Shown: piece after piece, positions 26,857 through 35,302 of the stretch
How positions within the stretch are numbered: the stretch's first letter is position 1
How the letters are laid out: each line of letters starts with the position of its first letter
NCBI GenBank assembly: GCA_023436395.1
Contig: JAEZJJ010000054.1
Coordinates: forward strand, 1-48,687
Reading direction: 5' to 3'
DNA: 48,687 bases
Source: Bacillota bacterium
GTDB lineage: Bacteria; Bacillota; Clostridia; Lachnospirales; Cellulosilyticaceae
Program-made: the position numbers and the translations under genes
Notes under the pieces: generated by a model
Database searches by the model: none
The model's input: only the letters and a program-made list of their open reading frames with translations
Told to the model about the DNA's origin: nothing

Positions 26857-28080
26857 ATGGAAAGATTATTATCAGAAGCACATCGCTGCCTTAAATGTAA
26901 AAATGCACTTTGTCAAAAGCACTGTCCTATTGATACCCATATACCAGAAGTTATTACACTTTTTGAAGAAGGTAAAATCCATGAGGCTGGAAAACTTCTA
27001 TTTAACAACAATCCACTTAGTGCGATTTGTGCTATTGTCTGCCCTCATGAAGATCAATGTAAAGGCCATTGTATTCGTGGACTTAAAGGAGAATCTATTC
27101 CTTTCTGTGAATTAGAAGCTTATATCTCTACCGCTTATTTAGAGAGTCTTTCTACTCCAAAACCAGCTTCTAATGGTAAACGCATTGCTGTCGTTGGGTC
27201 AGGTCCAGCAGGCATTACTGTTGCTATTTTGTTAGCACAAAAAGGCTATCAAATTACCATGTTTGAGATGCGTAATCGCATTGGTGGTGTACTCACTTAC
27301 GGTATTCCTGAATTCCGTTTATCCAGGACACTTGTAGATAACCTAGAGAAAACCTTACTTAGCCTTGGTGTAAGTATTAAATATAACACACTTGTAGGTC
27401 CAGTGATCACACTGGATAAACTCTTCTATGATGGTTATGATGCTGCCTTCATTGGGACAGGTGTATGGAATCCTAAAACACTTAATATAAAAGGTGAAAC
27501 CCTTGGTCACTCTCATTATGCTATTGATTACCTAAAGAATCCTGCTAAATACCATTTAGGCAAAAGGGTTTGTGTCATTGGTGCAGGTAATGTAGCTATG
27601 GATGCTGCCCGTAGCGCTAAATATTATGGTAGTGAAGAGGTATACATTTGCTATCGCCGTGGTGAAGAGGCTATGACAGCTACTAAAGCGGAAATTCATG
27701 AAGCTAAAGAGGATGGTGTTCAATTTACACTGTATAAATCACCAGTAGAAATCACTGATGAAGGTATTATTTTTGTAGATACTAAAAACGTTGTTTTAGA
27801 AGATGGCACAACTAAACTTGAAATCATCCCAGGGTCAGAAAAATTATTCCCTTGTGATTCTGTCATTATTGCTGTAAGCCAAGCACCTAAAAATAATATT
27901 GTTGCAGGGACAACAGGTCTTGAAACCAAATATGGTCTTTTAGTCACCGACGAAAATGGTCATACCACTAAGGAAGGCGTATTTGCTTGTGGTGATGTTG
28001 TAAGTGGTGCTAAAACTGTTATCGAAGCTGTAGCAGCTGCAAAACGCGTTGCTACTAGTATCCACGACTATTTAAGTTAA
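26857..28080 (+). CDS. NAD(P)-dependent Fe-S flavoprotein (GltD/NfnB-like)
   Basis: A 407-aa oxidoreductase related to the glutamate synthase small subunit and NfnB/dihydropyrimidine-dehydrogenase N-terminal module. Eight cysteines at 11, 14, 19, 23, 58, 62, 68 and 72 are spaced for two [4Fe-4S] clusters. FAD-binding VVGSGPAGIT and NADPH-binding VIGAGNVAMDAARSA follow, and the C-terminal FAD contact is GVFACGDVVSGAKTVIEA. It is shorter than typical GltD (about 480 aa) and no large subunit lies nearby, so it may serve as an electron-transfer partner for another enzyme. It is monocistronic, with promoter and terminator. Confidence 0.9.
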   Translation: MERLLSEAHRCLKCKNALCQKHCPIDTHIPEVITLFEEGKIHEAGKLLFNNNPLSAICAIVCPHEDQCKGHCIRGLKGESIPFCELEAYISTAYLESLSTPKPASNGKRIAVVGSGPAGITVAILLAQKGYQITMFEMRNRIGGVLTYGIPEFRLSRTLVDNLEKTLLSLGVSIKYNTLVGPVITLDKLFYDGYDAAFIGTGVWNPKTLNIKGETLGHSHYAIDYLKNPAKYHLGKRVCVIGAGNVAMDAARSAKYYGSEEVYICYRRGEEAMTATKAEIHEAKEDGVQFTLYKSPVEITDEGIIFVDTKNVVLEDGTTKLEIIPGSEKLFPCDSVIIAVSQAPKNNIVAGTTGLETKYGLLVTDENGHTTKEGVFACGDVVSGAKTVIEAVAAAKRVATSIHDYLS

Positions 28081-28095
28081 GTCATTGTTATATAT

Positions 28096-28147
28096 GTAGA
28101 TTGTGCCATCCTTTATGATGAACAATCTACTTTTTTTATTTTAGCCA
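28096..28147 (+). terminator. Rho-independent terminator after the flavoprotein gene
   Basis: GTAGATTGT/ACAATCTAC 9-bp stem with an inner CATC/GATG helix, followed by seven T (28141-28147). Confidence 0.92.
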
Positions 28148-28230
28148 TCTTATTTGGTATAGCATTCACCATTTCTTAAATCTTTTCTTTATGTTATACT
28201 TTCTCCATCATAAACAAAGGAGAGAGAGCC

Positions 28231-28614
28231 ATGAAAATAGATCATATTGCTATGTATGTCAATCATTTAGAAGCCATGAGAGATTTTTTCATTAAGTTCT
28301 TTGGTGCTACTTCTAATGACCAATATCATAATCCTAAAACAGGCCTCAAAACCTACTTTCTAACTTTTGAAGACCACGCAAGACTTGAAATTATGGAAAG
28401 ACCTCATATGATTGATACCCCAAAAACACTATTACAAACAGGCTACATTCATCTTGCCTTTAGTGTAGGTAGTAAGGAAAAGGTAGATACCTTAACTCAA
28501 GTACTTCAAGAAGCAGGCTATGAAGTATTAAGTGGTCCACGCATAACTGGCGATGGCTACTACGAGAGTTGTATACTAGGGCCTGAAGGTAATCAGATTG
28601 AAATAACTATCTAA
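28231..28614 (+). CDS. VOC-superfamily (glyoxalase-like) protein
   Basis: A 127-aa single vicinal-oxygen-chelate domain protein. It starts MKIDHIAMYVNHLEAMRDFFIKFFG and ends GPRITGDGYYESCILGPEGNQIEIT, the usual paired beta-alpha-beta-beta-beta modules. Metal-ligand candidates are His5, Glu in LEIME, His in YIHLAF and Glu in NQIEI. AAAGGAG precedes the ATG. It is probably a dimeric metal-dependent lyase or dioxygenase-like protein. The substrate is unknown. Confidence 0.9.
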   Translation: MKIDHIAMYVNHLEAMRDFFIKFFGATSNDQYHNPKTGLKTYFLTFEDHARLEIMERPHMIDTPKTLLQTGYIHLAFSVGSKEKVDTLTQVLQEAGYEVLSGPRITGDGYYESCILGPEGNQIEITI

Positions 28615-28633
28615 TTTTTTATACATACAAACT

Positions 28634-28669
28634 AAGGCTATGGTGAATTTAATCTTTCACCATAGCCTT
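28634..28669. terminator. Bidirectional terminator between VOC gene and thrS
   Basis: A perfect 14-bp stem (28634-28647 with 28656-28669) and 8-nt loop between two convergent genes. T-tracts are short on both sides. Confidence 0.75.
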
Positions 28670-28675
28670 GAGTTA

Positions 28676-30436
28676 TTAAAATTCTTTTATTTCTTTATTC
28701 AAACGTTCTATAAGTTCTTCTAACCTAAAGCTTTCTTGTGTGCTTTCATCTCTTCTTCGAATTGTTACTATCTCTTGTTCCATCTCTTTTTGACCTACTA
28801 TAATCATATAAGGAATTTTATCTAGTTGTGCTTCACGAATCTTATAACCGATTTTTTCATCTCTATGATCTATCTCACAGCGAATACCCTGGTTCTTTAA
28901 TACTTTTAGTACTGACTCTCCGTAAGATGAAAATTTATCTGAAATAGGCAATACTTTGGCTTGAACAGGGCTAAGCCATAGAGGGAATTTGCCTGCATAG
29001 TGTTCAATTAAAATGCCTATGAACCGTTCAATAGAACCAAAGACAACGCGGTGAATCATAATAGGTCTATGCTTCTTGCCATCTGCACCAGTATATTCAG
29101 CCTCAAATCTTAAAGGGAGTTGAAAATCTAATTGGATTGTACCACATTGCCATGTCCTACCTATTGAGTCTTCCAAGTGAAAATCTATCTTTGGTCCATA
29201 AAAGGCACCATCCCCTTCATTAATGACATATTCTAATTGCAATTCATCCAAAACTTTCTTTAACCCTTCTGTAGCCAATTCCCATTCCTCATCACTCCCA
29301 ATGTTATTTTCAGGACGTGTTGATAATTCTACATGATACTTAAAACCAAATTTACCATATACTTCATCAATAAGTCTTACTACTCCTTTGATCTCTTCTG
29401 TAATCTGTTCCTTAGTCATAAAGATATGGGCATCATCTTGTGTAAAATAGCGGACACGCATCAATCCATGTAATGCTCCTGATTTCTCATGTCTATGCAC
29501 TAAACCTAATTCTCCCATTCGCATAGGGAGTTCTCTATAAGAATGTGGTTGTAATTTATATACTAACATACCACCTGGACAGTTCATTGCTTTGATAACA
29601 AACTCTGTATCATCAATAACTGTAGTATACATATTTTCACGGTAAAGTTCCCAATGACCAGATGTCTCCCAAAGCTCTTTATTAAGCATCATAGGTGTAC
29701 TAATTTCCACATAGCCTTCTCTTGTATGAAGTTTTCTCCAATAATCAATTAAAAGATTTTTGAGTATCATTCCTTTTGGCAAGAAAAATGGAAAGCCTGG
29801 TCCTTCGTCTAGAATTGCAAATAAACCTAGCTCCTTTCCTAACTTTCGATGGTCTCTTTTTTTAGCTTCTTCAATCCCTTGTAAATAAGCTTCTAGTTCA
29901 CTACTCTTTGGAAAAGCTGTACCATAAATCCTTGTGAGCATCTTATTCTTCTCATTTCCTCTCCAATAGGCCCCAGCAGTTGCTGTTAGCTTGAAAGCTT
30001 TGATTAGGCTTGTATTAGATACATGAGGTCCTGCACATAATTCCACGTAATCACCTTGTTTATAAAAGCTTAGGCACGCCTCCTCAGGTAAATCATGAAT
30101 AAGTTCTACTTTGTAAGGCTCATTTCTCTCTTCCATGAGCTCTATTGCTTCTTCTCTATCTAGTGCATAACATTGTATAGAAAGGCTTTCCTTTACTATT
30201 TTTCTCATTTCTTTCTCGATATCAACTAGATGCCCTACGGTAAATTCAAAGTCAAATTCAAAATCATAATAAAATCCTTCTTCAATAACAGGCCCTATGG
30301 CACACTTTGTTGTAGGATATAGATTTTTAACTGCTTGAGCTAGAATATGAGCAGCTGTATGCCTAAAAGCACTCTTTCCTTGTTGTTCTTCAAACTTAAA
30401 TTCTTTTACCTCTCCATTATTCATGATTACTTTCAT
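28676..30436 (-). CDS. thrS: Threonyl-tRNA synthetase lacking the TGS domain
   Basis: A 586-aa class II synthetase that charges tRNA-Thr. It starts at the editing domain (HTAAHILAQAV, CAGPHV), so the usual N-terminal TGS domain (about 60 aa) is missing. Catalytic motif 2 (LGLVHRHEKSGALHGLMRVR) and motif 3 (GSIERFIGILIEHY) are intact, and the zinc ligands are the Cys of KAMNCPGGM, the His of DDAHIF and the His of MIHRVVFG. The C-terminal anticodon-binding domain follows (LSPVQAKVLPIS...). It is preceded by a T-box leader and a consensus promoter. TGS-less synthetases exist in other Clostridia. Confidence 0.97.
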   Translation of the reverse strand: MKVIMNNGEVKEFKFEEQQGKSAFRHTAAHILAQAVKNLYPTTKCAIGPVIEEGFYYDFEFDFEFTVGHLVDIEKEMRKIVKESLSIQCYALDREEAIELMEERNEPYKVELIHDLPEEACLSFYKQGDYVELCAGPHVSNTSLIKAFKLTATAGAYWRGNEKNKMLTRIYGTAFPKSSELEAYLQGIEEAKKRDHRKLGKELGLFAILDEGPGFPFFLPKGMILKNLLIDYWRKLHTREGYVEISTPMMLNKELWETSGHWELYRENMYTTVIDDTEFVIKAMNCPGGMLVYKLQPHSYRELPMRMGELGLVHRHEKSGALHGLMRVRYFTQDDAHIFMTKEQITEEIKGVVRLIDEVYGKFGFKYHVELSTRPENNIGSDEEWELATEGLKKVLDELQLEYVINEGDGAFYGPKIDFHLEDSIGRTWQCGTIQLDFQLPLRFEAEYTGADGKKHRPIMIHRVVFGSIERFIGILIEHYAGKFPLWLSPVQAKVLPISDKFSSYGESVLKVLKNQGIRCEIDHRDEKIGYKIREAQLDKIPYMIIVGQKEMEQEIVTIRRRDESTQESFRLEELIERLNKEIKEF

Positions 30437-30483
30437 TTCCTACGTCCTCCTTATCAAAATCAAAGATTGATAACATAAGAAAA

Positions 30484-30751
30484 GCACCCTAAATAAGTCA
30501 CCTCATCGGCCACTTATTTAAGGGTGCGTTCATAATCTGTGCACGGTTCCACCTTAACTTTTCACTTCGGATTCTATCAAATCCTAGTCTTTAACGCAGA
30601 CATACGGATGCGCTTACTCATATGTTTGGGCGCAACAGCTCAGGAATGGTTTTCGACTAAACGCTTTCATAAAGAACTTCCACCAATTGTCCTTCTCTCT
30701 GGATGATTTGTATAATCTACTCTTTTCCGTCTTTGCCTTTCTCATGTTATT
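30484..30751 (-). promoter_or_regulatory. T-box riboswitch of thrS
   Basis: The minus-strand leader contains the T-box core AAGGTGGAACCGTG (about 30541-30555), then a 15-bp terminator stem (30484-30498 with 30512-30527, one unpaired base) followed by TTTT. The Stem I region upstream has AGAGAGAAGGA and a likely Thr specifier ACC (minus strand of 30648-30650) next to CCTGAGCTG. Uncharged tRNA-Thr would stabilise the antiterminator and switch thrS on. Confidence 0.92.
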
Positions 30752-30757
30752 AAGACT

Positions 30758-30785
30758 ATTATATGCATTTTAAAATTAATGTCAA
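30758..30785 (-). promoter_or_regulatory. Promoter of thrS
   Basis: Perfect TTGACA (30785-30780) and TATAAT (30763-30758) with a 16-bp spacer on the minus strand; the transcript starts near 30751. Confidence 0.8.
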
Positions 30786-31029
30786 TATTATCATTTTATC
30801 AACTACCTAATCTACATACTTTTCTATACTACAATAGCGTGGATTCATATACATATTCCTCTTATTATAGAATTTAAAATCCATTTCCGTGAACTATTTA
30901 AATTATATTTCTTTTCTAGAATATCACTCCTCTCTGTTACTTAACTATAAAATTTTCAATATTTTTTATAATTTTTTATAAAATTACTTTACTTGTCGTA
31001 GTAGTTATGTTACACTTACTTCATCAGAC

Positions 31030-31059
31030 GTACTACATCTGTCGTAGTACACCTATAAT
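31030..31059 (+). promoter_or_regulatory. PadR operator and -10 box
   Basis: GTACTAC (31030-31036), 7-bp spacer and GTAGTAC (31044-31050) form a perfect inverted repeat directly upstream of a TATAAT (31054-31059). The half-site sequence TGTCGTAGTA also occurs 46 bp upstream at 30994-31003. This is the expected place for autorepression by the PadR protein. Confidence 0.65.
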
Positions 31060-31083
31060 AGTAATAGAATGGAGGTAGCAAAT

Positions 31084-31413
31084 ATGATTAGCAGCGATGT
31101 CATCAGAGGCTACAATGATACCATTATTCTATTTCTCTTAACAGAAGGAGACTCCTACGGCTATGAGATTTCTAAAAACATTCGTACCCTAACAGACGAA
31201 CAATACATTATGAAGGAAACTACCCTTTACTCAGCTTTTAATAGACTCGAAAAAAATGGGTACATTTCTTCTTATTTTGGAGAAGAAACTCAGGGGAAAA
31301 GACGTACTTACTTTAGGATCACCGAGGAAGGTCTCTCTTATTACAAAGAGAAATGTGAAGAATGGGCAATTACAAAGGATGTTATAAATAGATTTATAAA
31401 GGAGATGGATTAA
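31084..31413 (+). CDS. PadR-family regulator (short type)
   Basis: A repressor of about 109 aa with a winged helix. ATG 31084 (MISSDVIRG) has GGAGG eight bases upstream; the ATG at 31069 lies on top of the SD. The core reads FLLTEGDSYGYEISKNIRTLTDEQYIMKETTLYSAFNRLEKNGYISSYFG, followed by the wing KRRTYFRITEEG. It is transcribed together with a HAAS-domain membrane protein, a standard PadR-target pair. It probably represses its own operon through the palindrome at 31030-31050. Confidence 0.94.
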   Translation: MISSDVIRGYNDTIILFLLTEGDSYGYEISKNIRTLTDEQYIMKETTLYSAFNRLEKNGYISSYFGEETQGKRRTYFRITEEGLSYYKEKCEEWAITKDVINRFIKEMD

Positions 31414-31415
31414 TT

Positions 31416-32402
31416 ATGGAGATTATTAAAAACTACCTAGATAATGTTTTTCAAGCATTACCTCAAACACAAGAAATATTAAATTTGAAAGCTGAACTTT
31501 TAACCAACATGAATGATAAGTATGATGAACTAAAGGCTTTAGGTAAAACAGAAAATGAAGCTATTGGCATTGTTATTTCTGAATTTGGAAACATTGACGA
31601 ACTCCTAAAAGAAATGAACATTAATATTACCCCTAACGCTAAGCCTTCTTTAGAAAAAGCGATGGGGCCTACTGTAAGTTTAGATGAAGCTAAAGATTTC
31701 ATTAATCTTAAGCGTAAAAGTGCACGTTTTATAGGTCTAGGGGTTGCCTTAATACTATTGGGTGTTGCTACTTTAATTGGTTCTTTAGCCCTTATTAAGG
31801 GTCAGATTATACTGGGGCAAGTAAACTCCAATTCCAAAGATATGTTTCCTATTATTATGCTCTTCTTATTTATTGTACCTGCTGTAGGCCTTTTCATTTA
31901 TTCTGGATTACAATTAGAAAAATATAACTTTATTGAGGAAGGAAAATTTGAATTAAGTCCATCTGCTCGTGCTATTCTCGCTAAAGAGTATCCTAGCATG
32001 AGTGCACAAAAGCCAGCTGCTCTTATTACTGGTGTTAGTCTTTGCATTCTCTCTCCTATTCCAATCTTTGTAGGTTCCTTAATAAATGATACTGCTACAC
32101 TATTTGGTGTCTGTATCTTACTCATTATCATTGCTATTGCCGTTAATATTTTTATCTATATCAGTATGATTCCTGAGTCTTACAAAAAACTTTTAAAGAT
32201 AGAGGAATATAGTCCAGAAAAACGACAAGAGAATAGTGTTATTGGTGCTGTAGCTGGTTTTATATGGCCACTTGCCACTGCCATTTTCCTTATCTTAGGG
32301 TTTATCTTTAATTCATGGCATATTTGTTGGTTAGTTTTCCCTATTACAGGCATTCTATTTGGTGGCTTCTGTGCTCTTTATAGTGCTCTTCATAGTAGAT
32401 AA
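31416..32402 (+). CDS. HAAS-domain membrane protein
   Basis: A 328-aa protein with an N-terminal helical HAAS-type domain (NYLDNVFQALPQTQEILNLKAELLTNMNDKYDELKALGKTENEA, FGNIDELL) and six or so membrane helices from about residue 105 to the end. It follows the PadR gene with a 2-bp gap. Such pairs are common in Firmicutes and probably modulate envelope transport or stress responses, but no activity is known. Confidence 0.85.
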   Translation: MEIIKNYLDNVFQALPQTQEILNLKAELLTNMNDKYDELKALGKTENEAIGIVISEFGNIDELLKEMNINITPNAKPSLEKAMGPTVSLDEAKDFINLKRKSARFIGLGVALILLGVATLIGSLALIKGQIILGQVNSNSKDMFPIIMLFLFIVPAVGLFIYSGLQLEKYNFIEEGKFELSPSARAILAKEYPSMSAQKPAALITGVSLCILSPIPIFVGSLINDTATLFGVCILLIIIAIAVNIFIYISMIPESYKKLLKIEEYSPEKRQENSVIGAVAGFIWPLATAIFLILGFIFNSWHICWLVFPITGILFGGFCALYSALHSR

Positions 32403-32427
32403 ATAGAGAGAGTGAAGGTATAAAGAT

Positions 32428-32814
32428 ATGAAAGTACGTGAGCAATATACCTGTCCATTAGAAATTATACATGATATTGTAAAGGGTAAATGGAAACCTA
32501 TTATTATTTTTCAATTAGGACATAAAAAATTATCTTTTTCAGAATTACAAAGGCAGATTAATGGGATTACTGAAAAAATGTTACTGGAACAGTTAAAAGA
32601 GTTACAGGTATTTGGAATGCTAGATAAAAAAACCTATGAAGGCTATCCCTTGAAAGTAGAGTACTTTTTAACAGCAAGAGGAGAAAAGATTTTATCAGCT
32701 ATTTATATTATGCAGGAAGTAGGCATTGAATATATGGTTGAACAGGGACTCACTGATATATTAGATCAAAAAGGAATATGCTATAAGAAATCATATATAC
32801 AAAAAAGTAAGTAA
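32428..32814 (+). CDS. HxlR-family transcriptional regulator
   Basis: A 128-aa winged-helix regulator of the HxlR type: CPLEIIHDIVKGKWKPIIIFQL near the start, then ELQRQINGITEKMLLEQLKELQ and the wing with YPLKVEYFLTARGEKIL. The conserved N-terminal Cys (CPLE, residue 9) is often redox-active in this family. It sits 26 bp after the HAAS gene and 70 bp before an isochorismatase-fold hydrolase, which is its probable target (inference). Confidence 0.93.
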   Translation: MKVREQYTCPLEIIHDIVKGKWKPIIIFQLGHKKLSFSELQRQINGITEKMLLEQLKELQVFGMLDKKTYEGYPLKVEYFLTARGEKILSAIYIMQEVGIEYMVEQGLTDILDQKGICYKKSYIQKSK

Positions 32815-32884
32815 TGTTCATATAGAACTTTTCATCTTAGAATAGAGGAGTAAACACAAATTTATTTAGGGAGTGAGAAGTCAT

Positions 32885-33448
32885 ATGAAAAAAGCTCTAT
32901 TAATTATTGATGTCCAAAATGATTATTTTCCAGGTGGGAAACATGAGTTATTTGAGCCAGATAAGGCCCTTAATCAAATTCAGAAGTTAATTGAGTACTT
33001 TAGAAACAATGATGAACCTATCTATTATGTGCAACACATATCAGGCTCTTCAGGAACGTTTTTTCTTCCAAATACAGAAGGATGTGAAATTCATAATAAA
33101 ATTAAGCCGCAAGAAAATGATAAGATTATTATCAAACATCATCCAAGCAGTTTTTTAGACACAAATTTGCAGGCAGAATTGCAAAAAGATAGGATTGAAG
33201 AACTAATTATATGTGGGATGATGACACATATGTGTGTAGATACAACTGTTCGTGTTGCACAAAATTATAATTACAAAGTAAAACTCATAACAGACGCGTG
33301 TGCAACTAGAGATTTAAAGATCAATAATAAAATAATAAAAGCTTCCGTTGTTCAAGACACCTTTCTTGCTTCCCTGGAATGGATATTTGCTGAGCTTTTT
33401 ACATGCGAAGATTATTTAGAAAAAATTAATACTCACGAAATTTATTAA
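32885..33448 (+). CDS. Cysteine hydrolase, isochorismatase-like
   Basis: A hydrolase of about 187 aa with Rossmann-like isochorismatase fold. ATG 32885 (MKKALLIIDVQNDYF) is preferred over GTG 32873. The catalytic triad is Asp9 (IIDVQND), Lys84 (IIIKHH) and Cys117 (THMCVDTTVR). Such enzymes hydrolyse amides such as nicotinamide or carbamoyl compounds. It is immediately downstream of HxlR and ends at a terminator. The exact substrate is unknown. Confidence 0.92.
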   Translation: MKKALLIIDVQNDYFPGGKHELFEPDKALNQIQKLIEYFRNNDEPIYYVQHISGSSGTFFLPNTEGCEIHNKIKPQENDKIIIKHHPSSFLDTNLQAELQKDRIEELIICGMMTHMCVDTTVRVAQNYNYKVKLITDACATRDLKINNKIIKASVVQDTFLASLEWIFAELFTCEDYLEKINTHEIY

Positions 33449-33544
33449 GTAAATAGATATTTAGGTAATATGATGAGATGGAAAGATAAAAGGTATAGTA
33501 AAAACCCCAATAGAATTACCATTAAAATAATCATGAAAATATAG

Positions 33545-33572
33545 GCTGAGGATTGCCCTCAGCTGTTTTTTT
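33545..33572 (+). terminator. Rho-independent terminator
   Basis: GCTGAGG (33545-33551) and CCTCAGC (33557-33563) with a 5-nt loop, followed by TGTTTTTTT, about 100 bp after the hydrolase gene. Confidence 0.9.
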
Positions 33573-33782
33573 ATATAAAGATAGCCTATTGCCTAATCCA
33601 TCTAATTGGTCAATTATGTCATAGCTCCTTATACCTGTATTATTATTTAAGTAAATTAAAATTTCATTACATTTTTTAGTTTTATATACATTTTTTTAAT
33701 TCTTGTCGATATATATAATATAAAACAAAGAAAGGGTGATGCCATTGGTTACAAAAACTTAATTAAATAGGAGGTGTTTATT
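33573..33782. other. Gene-free AT-rich region
   Basis: No ORF with a ribosome-binding site and no conserved RNA was seen between the terminator and the orphan gene at 33783. It presumably holds that gene's promoter, but no clear -35/-10 pair stands out. Confidence 0.4.
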
Positions 33783-34124
33783 ATGCTCGATATTATCACT
33801 AGTATTATTAATACTACCAATGTTTCACCACCCATACCTACTCATCCTCTAGTACAAGAAAACTTTAAAGCTTCCTTGCATACACAGCTCACAAAAGTTG
33901 GAAAGGTAAATTCTTCTTCTAACCTTAAAGGCTATAACAAGGAGGCAGATGAACCACCTAAAGAAACACTTACCACTAAGATTTCTATTAACCAAGCAGG
34001 TGAAAAATTTCTAGTTATGCTCGCTAATACTTCTGTGGTGAGACAAATTGCTTTAACAGAAGATACTCCCCCTAAGCCCAGTATCAACTACGCTGGTGCT
34101 AAAAAAGCTTATGATTTTGATTAA
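33783..34124 (+). CDS. Uncharacterised 113-aa protein
   Basis: A soluble protein with no recognised domain. The start is ATG 33783 (MLDIITSIINT), preceded by GGAGG with 8-nt spacing. The sequence is rich in Pro/Thr/Ser/Lys with no membrane helix or signal peptide (KEADEPPKETLTTKISINQAG; DTPPKPS). It precedes the second MoxR operon, but a hairpin terminator (34185-34224) lies between them, so it is probably transcribed alone. It could be a small secreted or regulatory protein; the function is not inferable. Confidence 0.65.
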   Translation: MLDIITSIINTTNVSPPIPTHPLVQENFKASLHTQLTKVGKVNSSSNLKGYNKEADEPPKETLTTKISINQAGEKFLVMLANTSVVRQIALTEDTPPKPSINYAGAKKAYDFD

Positions 34125-34184
34125 ACTTACAAATATAAGAAGAAAGAGGTACTAATTAGGTGAATATTGAAGAACAGTCTATAT

Positions 34185-34224
34185 AAACTCTCTGAGCTAC
34201 AGGAATCTGTAACTTGGGGAGTTT
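34185..34224 (+). terminator. Terminator after the 113-aa gene
   Basis: Arms of 18 nt (34185-34202 and 34207-34224) pair with one mismatch and three G-U wobbles, with a GAAT loop. The wobbles pair only in plus-strand RNA. It is followed by ATTTATTTATG. Confidence 0.75.
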
Positions 34225-34343
34225 ATTTATGTTTAAACACTATATAGCTATTTAATAATTCTGTCATTTAAACTATACTAAGTATAAATAGATTACATTT
34301 ATTTATATCAGGTTAGCCTCAAGGCTAAAAGGAGGACTTTTTT

Positions 34344-35291
34344 ATGAACCTATCACTTGTAGAACAGACCACTTCCCTACTACACCGTAATATTACTCAA
34401 GTTATTAAAGGTAAAGAAAATGAAATCAACAAGCTCATCATGGCTCTTTTTTGTAATGGTCATATTCTACTAGAAGACATCCCTGGCACAGGAAAGACCA
34501 CTTCCGCCAGAGCTTTAGCAAAATCTTTAGGTTGTACATTTAAACGTATTCAATTCACACCTGATTTACTCCCTTCTGACCTTATGGGAATCAATTTTTA
34601 TAATCAAAAAGAGCAAGATTTTATTTTTAGACCTGGCCCTATTTTTACTCATATCTTATTAGCAGATGAAATCAACCGTGCTACCCCCAGAACACAATCC
34701 AGCTTACTGGAGTGCATGGAAGAAACTCAAGTCACTATAGATGGTGTTACCCATCTGCTTGAGCCACCCTTCCTTGTTATTGCTACTCAAAACCCTATTG
34801 AAACTCAAGGGACTTTCCCACTTCCTGAAGCACAACTAGACCGTTTCTTCATAAGACTTAATATGGGTTATCCCAGTGAGATAGATGAAATAAATATACT
34901 TTCTAATCAAGCTAATGCTAATCCTCTGGGTGAATTAGAATGTGTTGTCACTAAAGAACAACTATTGGAGGTTCAATCTAGCGTTAAACAAGTAAAAGTA
35001 AGTGATAGTATCAAAGCTTATATTGTCGCTATAAGCAATGCCACTCGTCAAGATTCAAGGCTCAAACTTGGCCTTAGCTTACGTGGTTCTTTAGCTATGT
35101 TTAAAGCCTCCCAAGCCTTAGCAGCTATGTCTGGTAGAGATTATGTCATTCCAGATGATGTTAAAGCCATCTTTAAAGATGTGGCACTTCATCGTGTAAT
35201 CTATAATGGATATCAAGTTGCTAGCCATGCCTCCTCTGTCCACACTATACTAGATGATTTAATCACAAATATTCCTGTACCTATTGAATAG
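34344..35291 (+). CDS. MoxR-type AAA+ ATPase (second copy)
   Basis: A 315-aa AAA+ ATPase paralogous to the one at 21620-22555. Walker A IPGTGKTT (about 46-53), Walker B ILLADEINRA, MoxR signature TPRTQSSLLECMEETQVTIDG and sensor ATQNPIETQGTFPLPEAQLDRF are all intact. AAGGAGG lies 8 bases before the ATG, and a 6-bp hairpin (34313-34328) abuts the SD. It leads an operon with a DUF58 and a DUF4129-type membrane protein. Confidence 0.96.
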   Translation: MNLSLVEQTTSLLHRNITQVIKGKENEINKLIMALFCNGHILLEDIPGTGKTTSARALAKSLGCTFKRIQFTPDLLPSDLMGINFYNQKEQDFIFRPGPIFTHILLADEINRATPRTQSSLLECMEETQVTIDGVTHLLEPPFLVIATQNPIETQGTFPLPEAQLDRFFIRLNMGYPSEIDEINILSNQANANPLGELECVVTKEQLLEVQSSVKQVKVSDSIKAYIVAISNATRQDSRLKLGLSLRGSLAMFKASQALAAMSGRDYVIPDDVKAIFKDVALHRVIYNGYQVASHASSVHTILDDLITNIPVPIE

Positions 35292-35302
35292 GAGGATTCA
35301 TA

